A stretch of DNA of 64,000 nt from Christensenella sp036660175 (GTDB lineage Bacteria > Bacillota > Clostridia > Christensenellales > Christensenellaceae). The number at the start of each line of letters is the position of its first letter. Position 1 is the stretch's first letter. A program made the translations under genes and the position numbers. This document shows, one piece after another, positions 8,389-17,869 of the stretch. Below the pieces are notes generated by a model, which ran no database searches, was not told the DNA's origin, and was given only the letters and a program-made list of their open reading frames with translations. The stretch is taken from assembly GCA_036660175.1 (NCBI GenBank), contig JAVXBD010000001.1, positions 1 to 64,000 on the forward strand, read 5' to 3'.

Positions 8389-9441
8389 TTATTTTCCACA
8401 GCCATATTTTTTTGCTTCATCAAACATAGCAATAATATTTTGTGCAGGAATTTCTGGCAAAATATAGTCATGCGATGCCGCAACAATGTATCTGCCTTTA
8501 CTGCCTAAAATATCAATGATTCTGCGAGTTTCGTCACGTACCTGCTGAGGTGTTTGGTTTTGCAAAATCTCGTTTTCATCAATACCGCCAAAAAATACAC
8601 AATCGTCACCAAATTCTTTTATCAGTGCCTCTGGGCTCATATTCTGTGCATTTACCTGTATCGGATTGATTGCATCTACACCAATTTCAATAAAATCACC
8701 AATGATTTCGTGAATATCTCCACAGGAGTGTACAGCCGTCACACAGCCATTCTTTTTTGCTTGTGCAATCAGCTTTGCCACATACGGTTTGTAAAACTTA
8801 CGCCACATATCCGGCGCCATCAGTAGCGCACGCTGTGATCCGAAATCATTTCCAATAAAGTACATATCAATCGTATTTGGATTTGCCTCAAACGTACGTC
8901 TATCAAGTTCATAATAAAACTCAAAACACTTCTCAATAATTGCATAACATACATCTGGGTTGGTATACATATTAATAAAAAACTCTTCCATATCCATAAG
9001 CTCTGTAGAATCATGGAAAAACGGTGACCAGCAGCCACCTATTAAGCAATAATCTTTTGCCCATCTCAATTGTTCTTTTGTAAATCTTACTTCATAATTA
9101 TCTGGATTCGGAAACCCTTTATATGTTTCTATTTGTTTTACCGTTTCCATTTTTTCAAGCGGATGCGTCAATGCCTGTCCATAATGAACACCGCCTCGTT
9201 TAATACCCCATTCGCTCATATGTGTACCATCTGTAAACTGTTCAAGTACAGGCCCAATATATTGAGGGCGAATTGTTTTATAATCAAGTCCTATGATTTC
9301 ATATAGTGCTTCTTCCTCTGTTTTTACGTCCAATATTTCTTTGATATTCTCGGTAACCTGCGGTGCAGCACCATACCACATTGGAAATCTATCCATGCTT
9401 TGCTTTAAAAAAGGAGCTAATCCTCTTTGTCTACTATTCAT
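8389..9441 (-). CDS. URO-D superfamily protein, first gene of sugar operon 1
   Basis: This 350-residue protein of the URO-D superfamily has the metal motif H238-S-C240-G in a TAVHSCGDIHEIIGDF context, then GVDAINPIQVNAQNM, the typical barrel strand of MtaA-like proteins. In the C-terminal part (VAASHDYILPEIP) a His occupies the place where MtaA-type enzymes have the third zinc Cys. The frame is open upstream to ATG 9489, but ATG 9441 is preceded by a G8 tract (9451-9458) acting as a G-rich ribosome binding site, and the upstream codons (RRSRGGCKN) are not family-like. It is the first gene of the minus-strand operon and is divergent from the two-component genes. Substrate is unknown. Confidence 0.85.
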   Translation of the reverse strand: MNSRQRGLAPFLKQSMDRFPMWYGAAPQVTENIKEILDVKTEEEALYEIIGLDYKTIRPQYIGPVLEQFTDGTHMSEWGIKRGGVHYGQALTHPLEKMETVKQIETYKGFPNPDNYEVRFTKEQLRWAKDYCLIGGCWSPFFHDSTELMDMEEFFINMYTNPDVCYAIIEKCFEFYYELDRRTFEANPNTIDMYFIGNDFGSQRALLMAPDMWRKFYKPYVAKLIAQAKKNGCVTAVHSCGDIHEIIGDFIEIGVDAINPIQVNAQNMSPEALIKEFGDDCVFFGGIDENEILQNQTPQQVRDETRRIIDILGSKGRYIVAASHDYILPEIPAQNIIAMFDEAKKYGCGK

Positions 9442-9736
9442 ATTCTTACACCCCCCCCTGCTTCTACGATTATCATATTGCAAAATCATCGCCTTTCAAA
9501 TACAAATACGCACAAAAAGTGTTTAAAAATTCATACGAAAATAAACAAAATAATCTTGATGCAAAAATGATGGTTAAAATTTATATGAATGTTGTTTGAT
9601 TTTTTATCATTTATTCTTTTTTAAACAATAATAGGTGCTTTTTCATTATTTTTGGTGTAATATTTTACCATAAGTATAAATACCTGCATTGAACTTTAAC
9701 AAACTTCCTTCCATTTTATAGAAAGGGCGGCTCATT

Positions 9737-11326
9737 ATGTATAAACTTTTAATTGTTGATGATGAAGAACTTGTGCGCAACGCTGTTGTAAACATTATCG
9801 ACTGGAATTCCATCAATATTACTGAAGTTATGCAGGCAGAGGACGGCGAGCTTGCACTTGATATAGCTAATCAGTTTCGTCCTGACATCATCTTAACGGA
9901 TATTCGTATGCCTTTTATGGATGGACTGGAGATGGCAAGACAGGTGCATGAAATACTTCCTGAAACAAAAATTGTGATATTAACTGGTCATGATGAATTT
10001 GAATATGCTGTGAAATCAATCAAACTTGGTATTACCGACTATATCGTAAAACCCATATCGGCAGAAAACCTTCTTCAAACAATGAACAAAATCGTACGGT
10101 CTTTGGGACATGAGCGTTCTCAAAAACTTTTACAGCAAAAAATGCGCACACAGCTACGACAAAGTCTTCCGCTTTTAAAAGAAAAGATGCTGAATCAGAT
10201 GATTACAAGCAAGGCAGTCTTAGACGAACAGCAAATGCAGTATCTTGACATCGACCTTCATTATAACACCTATACCGTGTGCGTTTTCTCGGCTGGTGTA
10301 GAGCATGAGCAGGGCATAGAAGATTTTGAAGTTTTAAACATGATACTTAAGCAATCCTTAGAAACTTGCTTTAACAAAAGCGATATTGTATTCAGCAACT
10401 ACAAGAATCAGCACATTGTTATACTCAAAGACTTAAGTACAGCAGATTATGACGCACGTGCAAACCTGCACCGCCTCATTGAGGAACACAACCAAAAATT
10501 CAAAGACGAATACCATTGCTACATTAATACAGGCATTGGCACCACAGTTACAAGCATTAGTGAACTTCCCCTCTCCTATTCAAGTGCACAACACGTGATG
10601 AGCTACAATACTGCACTTGGGAACGATATTATTTTTGATTTTATAGACCTCGGATATAAATCTCCAGAGTTTGTGTTTCCAAAAGAACTCATTGAGGAAC
10701 TTCTAAAAACAGTCTATTTAAACATCAATTGTGAAGAAAGCTTAGAGAAATTAATTGATTTTTTAGCTGGCTGCAAAAATCTCACATCCTATAATTTACA
10801 GTTATTGTGTTTTGAAATCATCAACAATATCAATAAAATGCTGCTTGAAATTGACCCTGCTCTTGATATTAGAGAATACGAAACAATTTTGCATGATACT
10901 TATGCCATCAAAACCATACAAAATTTCAAGGTATTGATTGGCGAGTTTTTACACACAATTTTTCATTTGTTTAACGATAAAAAGCAAAGCAGAAAGCAAC
11001 TGATTGTGCATAACGCAAAACAATATATTGAGAAAAATTATGCAAGCACTGACCTAAATCTAAATACGGTCGCAAACAATGTCTTTATCAGTCCCTCTTA
11101 TCTTTCTGCACTTTTTAGAAAAGAAACTCATATGTCATTTGTAGATTTTATCACGCAAATTCGAATTGAAAAGGCAAAAGAGTTTTTGGCAGCATCTGAT
11201 GCTCGTACTTATGAAGTCGCTCTAAAATCTGGTTATCAAGATCCACATTATTTTTCTGTATGTTTTAAAAAACAGACTGGACTTTCGCCCAGTGAATATA
11301 AAAAGCAATTGGAAAATACGCAATGA
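9737..11326 (+). CDS. Response regulator with AraC-type output (YesN-like)
   Basis: This 529-residue transcription regulator has an N-terminal receiver domain (acidic pair D8-D9, phosphoacceptor D55 in ILTDIRMP, conserved K105 in DYIVKP), a long middle region, and a C-terminal AraC-type double helix-turn-helix (NTVANNVFISPSYLSALFRK and the end motif GYQDPHYFSVCFKKQTGLSP). It is expected to activate sugar genes when phosphorylated by the kinase encoded next, whose start overlaps it by 4 bp (ATGA). The start has AGAAAGGGCGG upstream. The divergent URO-D/ABC operon beginning at 9441 is the obvious candidate target, by position only. Confidence 0.94.
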   Translation: MYKLLIVDDEELVRNAVVNIIDWNSINITEVMQAEDGELALDIANQFRPDIILTDIRMPFMDGLEMARQVHEILPETKIVILTGHDEFEYAVKSIKLGITDYIVKPISAENLLQTMNKIVRSLGHERSQKLLQQKMRTQLRQSLPLLKEKMLNQMITSKAVLDEQQMQYLDIDLHYNTYTVCVFSAGVEHEQGIEDFEVLNMILKQSLETCFNKSDIVFSNYKNQHIVILKDLSTADYDARANLHRLIEEHNQKFKDEYHCYINTGIGTTVTSISELPLSYSSAQHVMSYNTALGNDIIFDFIDLGYKSPEFVFPKELIEELLKTVYLNINCEESLEKLIDFLAGCKNLTSYNLQLLCFEIINNINKMLLEIDPALDIREYETILHDTYAIKTIQNFKVLIGEFLHTIFHLFNDKKQSRKQLIVHNAKQYIEKNYASTDLNLNTVANNVFISPSYLSALFRKETHMSFVDFITQIRIEKAKEFLAASDARTYEVALKSGYQDPHYFSVCFKKQTGLSPSEYKKQLENTQ

Positions 11327-13122
11327 AGATTTTTAAAAATACTTCTTTAAAATCAAAAATGATTTCACTAAATTCTGTTTTGGTTTTTTTTACGGTCATA
11401 CTTATCAGTGTCATCGCTATTTTGTCGTTTAACAGCATCAACAACAGAAATGCAAAAGTACTGTCTAAACAAATCATCAATCAAGTTGCACAAAATATCG
11501 AATACTATTCGCAAGAAATGACCAATATTTCCAAAATTGCAAATTACGATTATCACATTCAGAAATATCTATCCGGCACTCCTGCTACAGCCACCCAGCA
11601 ATACGATATGTTAAATAGCATCTCGCTTCTTTTTGAAAATGTAAGTAGTACCAGAGAAGATATTACAACCATTCTACTGTTTGATGAATTTGGCAGACCT
11701 GTTTCCAATATAGATACCAACGACATTAATATAAACTATCGTTTTGTTGCACAGTCATGGTATAAAAAAGCACAAAATACACCTGATGGATTTGTAATGG
11801 TAAAACCCCACAGGCAAAGCTATATCAACAATTCTTCCGAGCTTGTGATTTCCTTTATCAAACGTGTAAACCGCTTTGATTCACAGATTGGCGCAGGGAT
11901 TATCATGATGGATTTAAACCTCAATGCCCTCAAAAAAATCTGTTCTAATGTGCAGCTTGGGGATGAGGGATATATTATGGTGGTAGATGCGGACGGAAAT
12001 GTCATTTATCACCCTGATTATAGTTATATGTATCGTGCATGGGATGAGATGTATATCAAAGAGGTCTATAAAGAAGATGACCCCATCATTTTTGAAGCAC
12101 TCAATGCAGGAGGCAATACGCTGCAAAAAAGTATCAACGGACGGAATTTAATCATTACCTCTCAAACCGTATCCGACCTTGGATGGACAATCATCGGCAT
12201 TTATCCGCAAGCCGCAATCATTGCAGAACAAACGCAGATTGCGCTTCTTATCACAGCCATAGGGTTTATTATTGTTGCGATTGGTATTTTGGCAACAACG
12301 CTTATCTATACACTTATTTTTGATCCAATCAGCAAGCTACAAAAGAAGATGAAGCAGGCAGAAGAAGGTATTTTAAACATCAGTGAAAAAAATCATTATA
12401 CTGATGATGAAATTGGTTCTCTTAACAAAAATTTTGACAACATGATTAGCCAAATTCATGAATTGATGCTCCGCATTAAAAGTGAAGAGCGACAAAAGCG
12501 CAAAGCTGAGCTTAATTTTTTGCAGGCACAGATTAATCCTCATTTTTTGTATAACACGCTTGATTCTATTGTTTGGATGGCAGAAACTAACCATAAAGAT
12601 GTTGTGAAAATGACTGAAAGTCTTGCAAAATTATTTCGTTTATCACTTTCCAAAGGCAAAGAGATCATTAAAATACGAGATGAAGTTTCGCACGTGGAAA
12701 ACTACTTAATTATTCAAAAAATGCGTTACACCAATAAATTTGATTTTAAGATTGACGTAGAAGAACAGATTTTGGATATGCAGACCTTAAAGCTTATCCT
12801 GCAGCCACTTGTCGAAAACGCAATTTACCATGGTATTAAGAACACTCGCCACAAAGGCAATATTCTTATTAAGGGCAGACTTGTTATGGACAATGTCCTT
12901 CTACAAGTTATGGATGACGGTGCAGGTATAGAACGCACGAAAGCGGCAATGCTTCTATCTGATGATAGTAAAAAAGGGATTGGCATCAAAAATGTGGACG
13001 AACGCATTAAGCTATATTATGGAGAACAGTACGGACTTGAAATAAACAGCGAAAGGGATATTGGTACTGTGGTAGACATTTGGATACCCGCACTGCCATA
13101 TTCGGATGATTTAAATGAGTAA
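11323..13122 (+). CDS. Sensor histidine kinase (YesM-like)
   Basis: This 599-residue membrane kinase has a transmembrane helix near residues 15-35, a large extracellular sensor region (Cache-like, about 40-300), a second membrane helix around 305-330, a HAMP segment (FDPISKLQKKMKQAEEG), and a His_kinase domain with the phosphoacceptor H407 in INPHFLYNTLDS. The ATP-binding part shows the N-box LVENAIYHGIKN and DDGAGI. It should phosphorylate the AraC-type regulator it overlaps. Its 3' end overlaps the next gene by 8 bp, which encodes a membrane-anchored sugar-binding protein likely to work with its sensor domain. Confidence 0.94.
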   Translation: MKIFKNTSLKSKMISLNSVLVFFTVILISVIAILSFNSINNRNAKVLSKQIINQVAQNIEYYSQEMTNISKIANYDYHIQKYLSGTPATATQQYDMLNSISLLFENVSSTREDITTILLFDEFGRPVSNIDTNDININYRFVAQSWYKKAQNTPDGFVMVKPHRQSYINNSSELVISFIKRVNRFDSQIGAGIIMMDLNLNALKKICSNVQLGDEGYIMVVDADGNVIYHPDYSYMYRAWDEMYIKEVYKEDDPIIFEALNAGGNTLQKSINGRNLIITSQTVSDLGWTIIGIYPQAAIIAEQTQIALLITAIGFIIVAIGILATTLIYTLIFDPISKLQKKMKQAEEGILNISEKNHYTDDEIGSLNKNFDNMISQIHELMLRIKSEERQKRKAELNFLQAQINPHFLYNTLDSIVWMAETNHKDVVKMTESLAKLFRLSLSKGKEIIKIRDEVSHVENYLIIQKMRYTNKFDFKIDVEEQILDMQTLKLILQPLVENAIYHGIKNTRHKGNILIKGRLVMDNVLLQVMDDGAGIERTKAAMLLSDDSKKGIGIKNVDERIKLYYGEQYGLEINSERDIGTVVDIWIPALPYSDDLNE

Positions 13123-14059
13123 AAAAAATATTATCCTCTTTATATTGTTAGTTGCAGCACTTGTATTTTTTATTGTACTCACTTTGTTTTTTATTACAGA
13201 TATTAATGCTCCCTCTGTTATAGAAAGCTCAATGTCCACACCAGAACCCCCAGTGAAAAATGTATATTACATTGCCAACTCTTTATCGCAGGCAGAAGAA
13301 TACGCTTATACCACAGATTTACGGCATAAGTTCATGAAAAATGCAAATATTGAGTTTTATATTTTAAATTCTGAAGGATTGACAACAACACAAGTAAGCA
13401 ACATCAAAGCTGCACAAGAACATGCCGATTTAATCATTATAAACCCGCTTTTAGGTGATGATGTTTCAAAAAGCATACAAGAATCAAGCGTGCCTATACT
13501 TGTTTTAGACGTTCAAGATGCCACAGGTACTACTGTTTATTTTTCTGATAAGCGCAGTGCGCAACTTATGATTCAATATATTTCTGCAACGCTATATTAC
13601 GATTCAAATATTTGCATTGTAACAAATACTTTAACCGACTCTCTTTATCTGCAAATGCTCAACCGTGTCAACTCCACTTCTCAAAAATACAATCGCTTAC
13701 ACGTTTTAGCCTCTTACCCTACGCACAATTTGCCTATCAGCGATATTAAAACAAAAATGCCACGGTTGCTTGAAGCGCAGTCTGTTTTAATTCTGGATGA
13801 ACTTAATGCCCAATTAATCGTTGATTATTTAGTCGCAAATAATTATGAAGGTTCTATCGAAATGGTAAGCAGTAATCCGAAAATGATTTCTTATATTCAA
13901 GCAGGCAATCTGGATGCACTTGTTTTTAAAAATCCTCAAATCTATGCAGATAGTATTCTTGCAGCTTCCCTTTCGATGCTGCAAAGCAATAATATTTCAT
14001 CCACCGAGTGTTATCAGCATTTAATCAATATTTACAATTTAAATGAATACCTCAACTAA
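13115..14059 (+). CDS. Membrane-anchored sugar-binding protein, sensor partner
   Basis: This 314-residue protein has one N-terminal hydrophobic helix (about residues 6-28) with no lipobox cysteine, then a region resembling type 1 periplasmic binding proteins of the RbsB kind: NVYYIANSLSQAEEYAYTTD opening, ADLIIINPL, VPILVLDVQDATGT, and a C-terminal half with QSVLILDELNAQLIVDYL. It is translated overlapping the kinase. Clostridial XylFII-LytS shows this arrangement, where a binding protein attached to the membrane hands the sugar signal to a YesM/LytS-type kinase; I infer the same role here. It is unlikely to be a transport component, because no permease accompanies it. The ligand is unknown. 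Confidence 0.78.
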   Translation: MSKKNIILFILLVAALVFFIVLTLFFITDINAPSVIESSMSTPEPPVKNVYYIANSLSQAEEYAYTTDLRHKFMKNANIEFYILNSEGLTTTQVSNIKAAQEHADLIIINPLLGDDVSKSIQESSVPILVLDVQDATGTTVYFSDKRSAQLMIQYISATLYYDSNICIVTNTLTDSLYLQMLNRVNSTSQKYNRLHVLASYPTHNLPISDIKTKMPRLLEAQSVLILDELNAQLIVDYLVANNYEGSIEMVSSNPKMISYIQAGNLDALVFKNPQIYADSILAASLSMLQSNNISSTECYQHLINIYNLNEYLN

Positions 14060-14090
14060 TCTCATAAAAAATTAACGGAGGAAGAAAATC

Positions 14091-15410
14091 ATGATTAAAA
14101 AAATAGCATTTGTACTTTCGGTTGTCTTATCAGTCTGCTGTTTTTCAACATCGTGCTTCAACCAGCAAAAATCTGCGCCAAAAACTGGCATTACCATCAA
14201 ATGCGCACTCATTGGTTATGGTGACTATGAAAAGCTATACGAGAGCATCCCAATTTTTGAAGATCAAACAGGAATTGATGTGGAAATTGTTTATCTTGAT
14301 AATCACTTTGAACTTGATAAAAAGCTAAAAAGAGATTTCTTGTCTGATACCGATGATTATGATGTAATCTCAAATCACTCAAGTTTTTATTCACAGTATA
14401 TTGATTACTTAGAACCTTTAAATCAATATTTTTCACAAGAAGAACTTACAGACTTTTTGCCACGTCTTTTAAATAGCGGCAAACAAAACGGAAATTTATA
14501 TTTAATGCCTCGCCATGCAGACATCAGCTCTATTTTATATCGCACCGATCTTTTTAAAGATGAAAATTATAAAAAGCAGTTTTTTGATACATATCATCGT
14601 GAACTTAGCGTACCTCAAACATGGGATGAATTTGAGCAAGTTGCGACTTTTTTTGGACAATTTGAAGGATTATATGGGACACAATTTGCAGGAAAAGAAG
14701 AAGCATTAACAGGAAGATTTTATGAGGTATTGCTCGCAAATGGCGGACACTTCATTGATAATACTGGAAATGCTGTCTTTAATAGTCCACAAGGCATCAA
14801 ATCTGCCATGATGTTCAAAAATTTATATCAAAACGGCTCTGTTCCTGAAGATACTTTTGATTATCTTTGGGACGATCTTGCCAAAAATTTCGCTTCTGGC
14901 AATGTTGCTATTTATGTTGAATGGTACAGCTATTATTCATTCCTCCAAGATCCGAAACGTTCACAAGTAGTAGGAAAATTTGATATTGCACGATTGCCCA
15001 TTGGTGACGGCGGAATACACAGTGGATGGATGGGCATGCACGGCTTCTCCATCACAAAAAATTCGAATCATAAAGAGCAGTCCGCAGAATTGATACGCTT
15101 TCTTACAAACAAAGATAGCTCTTATGCAGAAGCAAAAATAGGATATTTACCTGTACGCTCTTCCGTATGGAATCGTGTGATCTCTGACGCAAGATTTGAT
15201 GATATGCAACAAAAGCGTTTGGAGCTTGCAAAACTTCAATTATCCGAAGATTCTTTTACACCACCGCTGACACCCGAATGGATTTCCGCATCGGATATTT
15301 TCTATCCTATTTTCCAACAAATTATATCAGGAGAACAAGATATAAAGACTGGGCTTGATGATGCTGCCCACCAAATTAATTCTATGTCACAAAGAAACAC
15401 GTATTTCTAA
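14091..15410 (+). CDS. Family 1 extracellular solute-binding lipoprotein
   Basis: This 439-residue lipoprotein has a signal peptide with lipobox STSC (Cys22) and an SBP_bac_1 fold like UgpB/MalE: IPIFEDQTGIDVEIVYLD, YDVISNHSSFY, LYLMPRHADISSILYRTDLF, PQTWDEFEQVATFF and WMGMHGFSITKNSNHKEQSA. It would bind a sugar or oligosaccharide outside the cell. It is 31 bp after the sensor-partner gene with a good GGAGG site, so probably in the same operon, but no MalF/MalG-type permeases follow; the next gene is convergent. It may be a second sensing protein, or it may feed permeases encoded elsewhere. Confidence 0.88.
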   Translation: MIKKIAFVLSVVLSVCCFSTSCFNQQKSAPKTGITIKCALIGYGDYEKLYESIPIFEDQTGIDVEIVYLDNHFELDKKLKRDFLSDTDDYDVISNHSSFYSQYIDYLEPLNQYFSQEELTDFLPRLLNSGKQNGNLYLMPRHADISSILYRTDLFKDENYKKQFFDTYHRELSVPQTWDEFEQVATFFGQFEGLYGTQFAGKEEALTGRFYEVLLANGGHFIDNTGNAVFNSPQGIKSAMMFKNLYQNGSVPEDTFDYLWDDLAKNFASGNVAIYVEWYSYYSFLQDPKRSQVVGKFDIARLPIGDGGIHSGWMGMHGFSITKNSNHKEQSAELIRFLTNKDSSYAEAKIGYLPVRSSVWNRVISDARFDDMQQKRLELAKLQLSEDSFTPPLTPEWISASDIFYPIFQQIISGEQDIKTGLDDAAHQINSMSQRNTYF

Positions 15411-15413
15411 AGT

Positions 15414-16676
15414 TTAATATTCACAAGACACGACCTTCATATATCGGCGCAGTGCCAAATCTCCATCATGTGCAATTCCGCAATAACTTTTCGACATATT
15501 TTCACCATTTGTGATGCGCACAACACCAGTATGAAAGAATAGATCCTCGAACTCTTGCCGATCTTCTTCTTCACACACCAATGCCACCGTCTGCAAATGG
15601 TTTTTATAACCAATCATTTCTATTAATAATCGGTTTTTCGGCAATGGTTTTACCCAACAATTTCGAAACATATAGGACGGTTCGAGCAGACTGTTATTAT
15701 ACGCAATTACGCCACAATTTTTTGTTCTAAAAACGCTTTTATTTCCAGTATTGATTGCCTCCAGCTCTTCTGTACAGCACTCCAACGTTTTTTGCGCATG
15801 GATATATAAATCATCTTGCTGTGGCATACTTTGTGATTTAGAATCCAATATTCTGCAGAATCGCCGAGCAAATACGATTACTTCTTCAAAGTCATCGGTA
15901 TCCACATAAATACCTTGGCATGAGTTGCAAAACAGTTGGTTCGTATCGCATATATTATACGCAATTTTTTCTAATTCATCATCTGCAATGTTTTTACCCG
16001 AAACATATGCAAAACTGATTTTATGCCCCCACTCAATGATTTTAGTATTTGGCTTTGCAAGTTTTCTTACAGCGCTTACGGCTGTATCGCCGCCCCATAC
16101 AACAATTGCGTCTGCAGCGTCCGCCATCTTCTTCATAGATTCTATATCTTCAGATGGATAATCAAACACCACCACATAATTCGCAATCAGCGGATAGTAT
16201 TGTATTAATTTCTGCAAAATCAAAATAGAAAGTCCATTGTCTTGCCCTGGCAATTTCAGAAGATTGATGTTACCAGTAATCAGTCCCTCAATCACACTAA
16301 AAACAGGTAATGCATCCACATTTCCTGCTGCAATATGCAAAAGCACACCCAACGGTCTATACTTCTGCTGTACTTTTTTTGTGCTTGCAACATTTGGTAA
16401 GACCCACTCTGTTTTTGTACCTAATTCTAACTCTAATCTTTTTTCAAGATACTCCCTGCTCATCATATACTTAACGATTTGCAGCTCCTCACGTGCCTTA
16501 TATTCAGGTATTCCAACATCAGTCAACAATGTAAGATGCTGCCTCTCATGAAGGCTTTTAGAGAGTTTGTCGCACGCATCAATCACCGCCTGCACAGAAA
16601 GTTTTTCATTCTCATAAGCATGGCATATCAGTGCTTTTAACTGATTAAGCTGTTCTTTGTTTCGATTTTCCTCCAT
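15414..16676 (-). CDS. luxC: LuxC-like acyl-CoA/acyl-protein reductase
   Basis: This 420-residue NADPH-dependent acyl reductase of the LuxC family belongs to the aldehyde dehydrogenase superfamily. Family features are YRPLGVLLHIAAGNVDALPVF, GNINLLKLPGQD, VVWGGDTAVSAVRKLAKP and the active-site region TNQLFCNSCQG, with C250 the likely acyl-thioester cysteine (C253 is adjacent). It would reduce an activated fatty acid to an aldehyde. Its ATG shares one base with the luxE stop (TAATG), so the two genes are coupled. No luciferase (luxA, luxB) or thioesterase (luxD) gene is nearby, so the aldehyde must serve something other than light. Symbol given by family only. Confidence 0.87.
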   Translation of the reverse strand: MEENRNKEQLNQLKALICHAYENEKLSVQAVIDACDKLSKSLHERQHLTLLTDVGIPEYKAREELQIVKYMMSREYLEKRLELELGTKTEWVLPNVASTKKVQQKYRPLGVLLHIAAGNVDALPVFSVIEGLITGNINLLKLPGQDNGLSILILQKLIQYYPLIANYVVVFDYPSEDIESMKKMADAADAIVVWGGDTAVSAVRKLAKPNTKIIEWGHKISFAYVSGKNIADDELEKIAYNICDTNQLFCNSCQGIYVDTDDFEEVIVFARRFCRILDSKSQSMPQQDDLYIHAQKTLECCTEELEAINTGNKSVFRTKNCGVIAYNNSLLEPSYMFRNCWVKPLPKNRLLIEMIGYKNHLQTVALVCEEEDRQEFEDLFFHTGVVRITNGENMSKSYCGIAHDGDLALRRYMKVVSCEY

Positions 16677-17794
16677 TATATTCGCCCTTCCAATAACTCT
16701 GCTGCATCAGTTGTACATGTTTTAATTTGCTGCACCCCTGCACGTCCTTTTAATTCAAAATAAGGTGTTTTGATTTTACATCCGCATTCTTTTGTATCAT
16801 GTAAAATTGCTAAATCATCCGTAACAATGCTTGTAAGCGGCATACTTTGCACCAATGGTGTCACAAAGCTCAACAGTCCTATCTGACCATTTCTAACGGG
16901 TTCTAAAGTATTTACATCACGAATAATTACTCGGCTATAAATTGGAACATGAAAATGACCGTTTTCGCATTTGCAATAAGGAAGCGGATGCTCTACTGTG
17001 CTAAAAAACTCAAGACAGTTTGCTTTTTCAATCCCTAACGTTTCTTTGATTAAAGAGTAAAAATGATTATGATCAATTTCTTGGTTTGAAAACTGCTTCC
17101 ATCCGCCTCCCAAAAGAATCTTTGAATGGCGATTGAGTTTTAAGCAAATTCCATTTTCTTTTAGTGACTGTACGAGAAAATACATATAAGATGGAAATCC
17201 AACAAATCGTACAGGAAATCCCTGCTTTGCATAGCGAATAAGCGATTCTTTGATTTTCTCAATATTAGGCTCATATCTCGTTCCCGTATCTTTCAGCGCA
17301 TATTCTCTGTGCAATGCAGGTGCAAATTTCGTAGTACCATATGCCGTCTTAATAGCACCCATTTGTGTATGCTTGCTTGGTTCATATCCTAAAACAATAT
17401 AATTTGTCGGAATCGGAGAAATCACTTTATAATACGAAAAAAAGCGTATCATCATTATTATGCCATAAAACAATGTATTTTTATCTAATGCGATGATACT
17501 TTGTGCTCCCTTTGTTCCAGAAGATGCTGCCTGTATAGCCAAGTCTTTTTTCTGCCTCGAAAACATTCGATTACGCTTAAAATAAAGTGATGGAAACACA
17601 GGAACTTTATACAAATCTTCCTTTGTGTGCAGCATCTCTACGTTAAAATTCCGAGCTTCCAATATCTTTTTATAAGGTTCACAATGTTTCGTATGAAATG
17701 ATATATTTTCTTTTACTGCCTCAAAAAACAACTCCTGCGTATTTTGTAAATCATATGGATTCTTATGAAAAAAAAGTTTCATTCTACAACTCAT
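16676..17794 (-). CDS. luxE: LuxE-like acyl-protein synthetase
   Basis: This 372-residue member of the LuxE family (acyl-activating, AMP-forming) is about the normal length. It has the AMP-binding glycine/serine loop AASSGTKGAQS near residue 90-100, NYIVLGYEPSKHTQMGAIKTA, GFPSYMYFLVQ and LLGGGWK, and a cysteine near the C-terminus (C360, QQIKTCTTD) where LuxE carries the acyl group before passing it to LuxC. It is expected to activate a fatty acid with ATP and transfer it to LuxC as a two-protein fatty acid reductase. A TATAAT-like box lies at 17829-17834 upstream. The first gene of a two-gene minus-strand operon. Confidence 0.87.
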   Translation of the reverse strand: MSCRMKLFFHKNPYDLQNTQELFFEAVKENISFHTKHCEPYKKILEARNFNVEMLHTKEDLYKVPVFPSLYFKRNRMFSRQKKDLAIQAASSGTKGAQSIIALDKNTLFYGIIMMIRFFSYYKVISPIPTNYIVLGYEPSKHTQMGAIKTAYGTTKFAPALHREYALKDTGTRYEPNIEKIKESLIRYAKQGFPVRFVGFPSYMYFLVQSLKENGICLKLNRHSKILLGGGWKQFSNQEIDHNHFYSLIKETLGIEKANCLEFFSTVEHPLPYCKCENGHFHVPIYSRVIIRDVNTLEPVRNGQIGLLSFVTPLVQSMPLTSIVTDDLAILHDTKECGCKIKTPYFELKGRAGVQQIKTCTTDAAELLEGRI

Positions 17795-17869
17795 AAAACC
17801 ACTTCCTGCTCATATTTCTTTGATGGCAATTATACCATACTTAAACGATTCTGAATTTTATACAATTGT

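Noticed and set aside
9490..9736. Riboswitch or small gene in the divergent region before the response regulator
   Set aside because: The 247-bp stretch is AT-rich without a conserved fold I can recognise or a supported frame; only general promoter function is likely.
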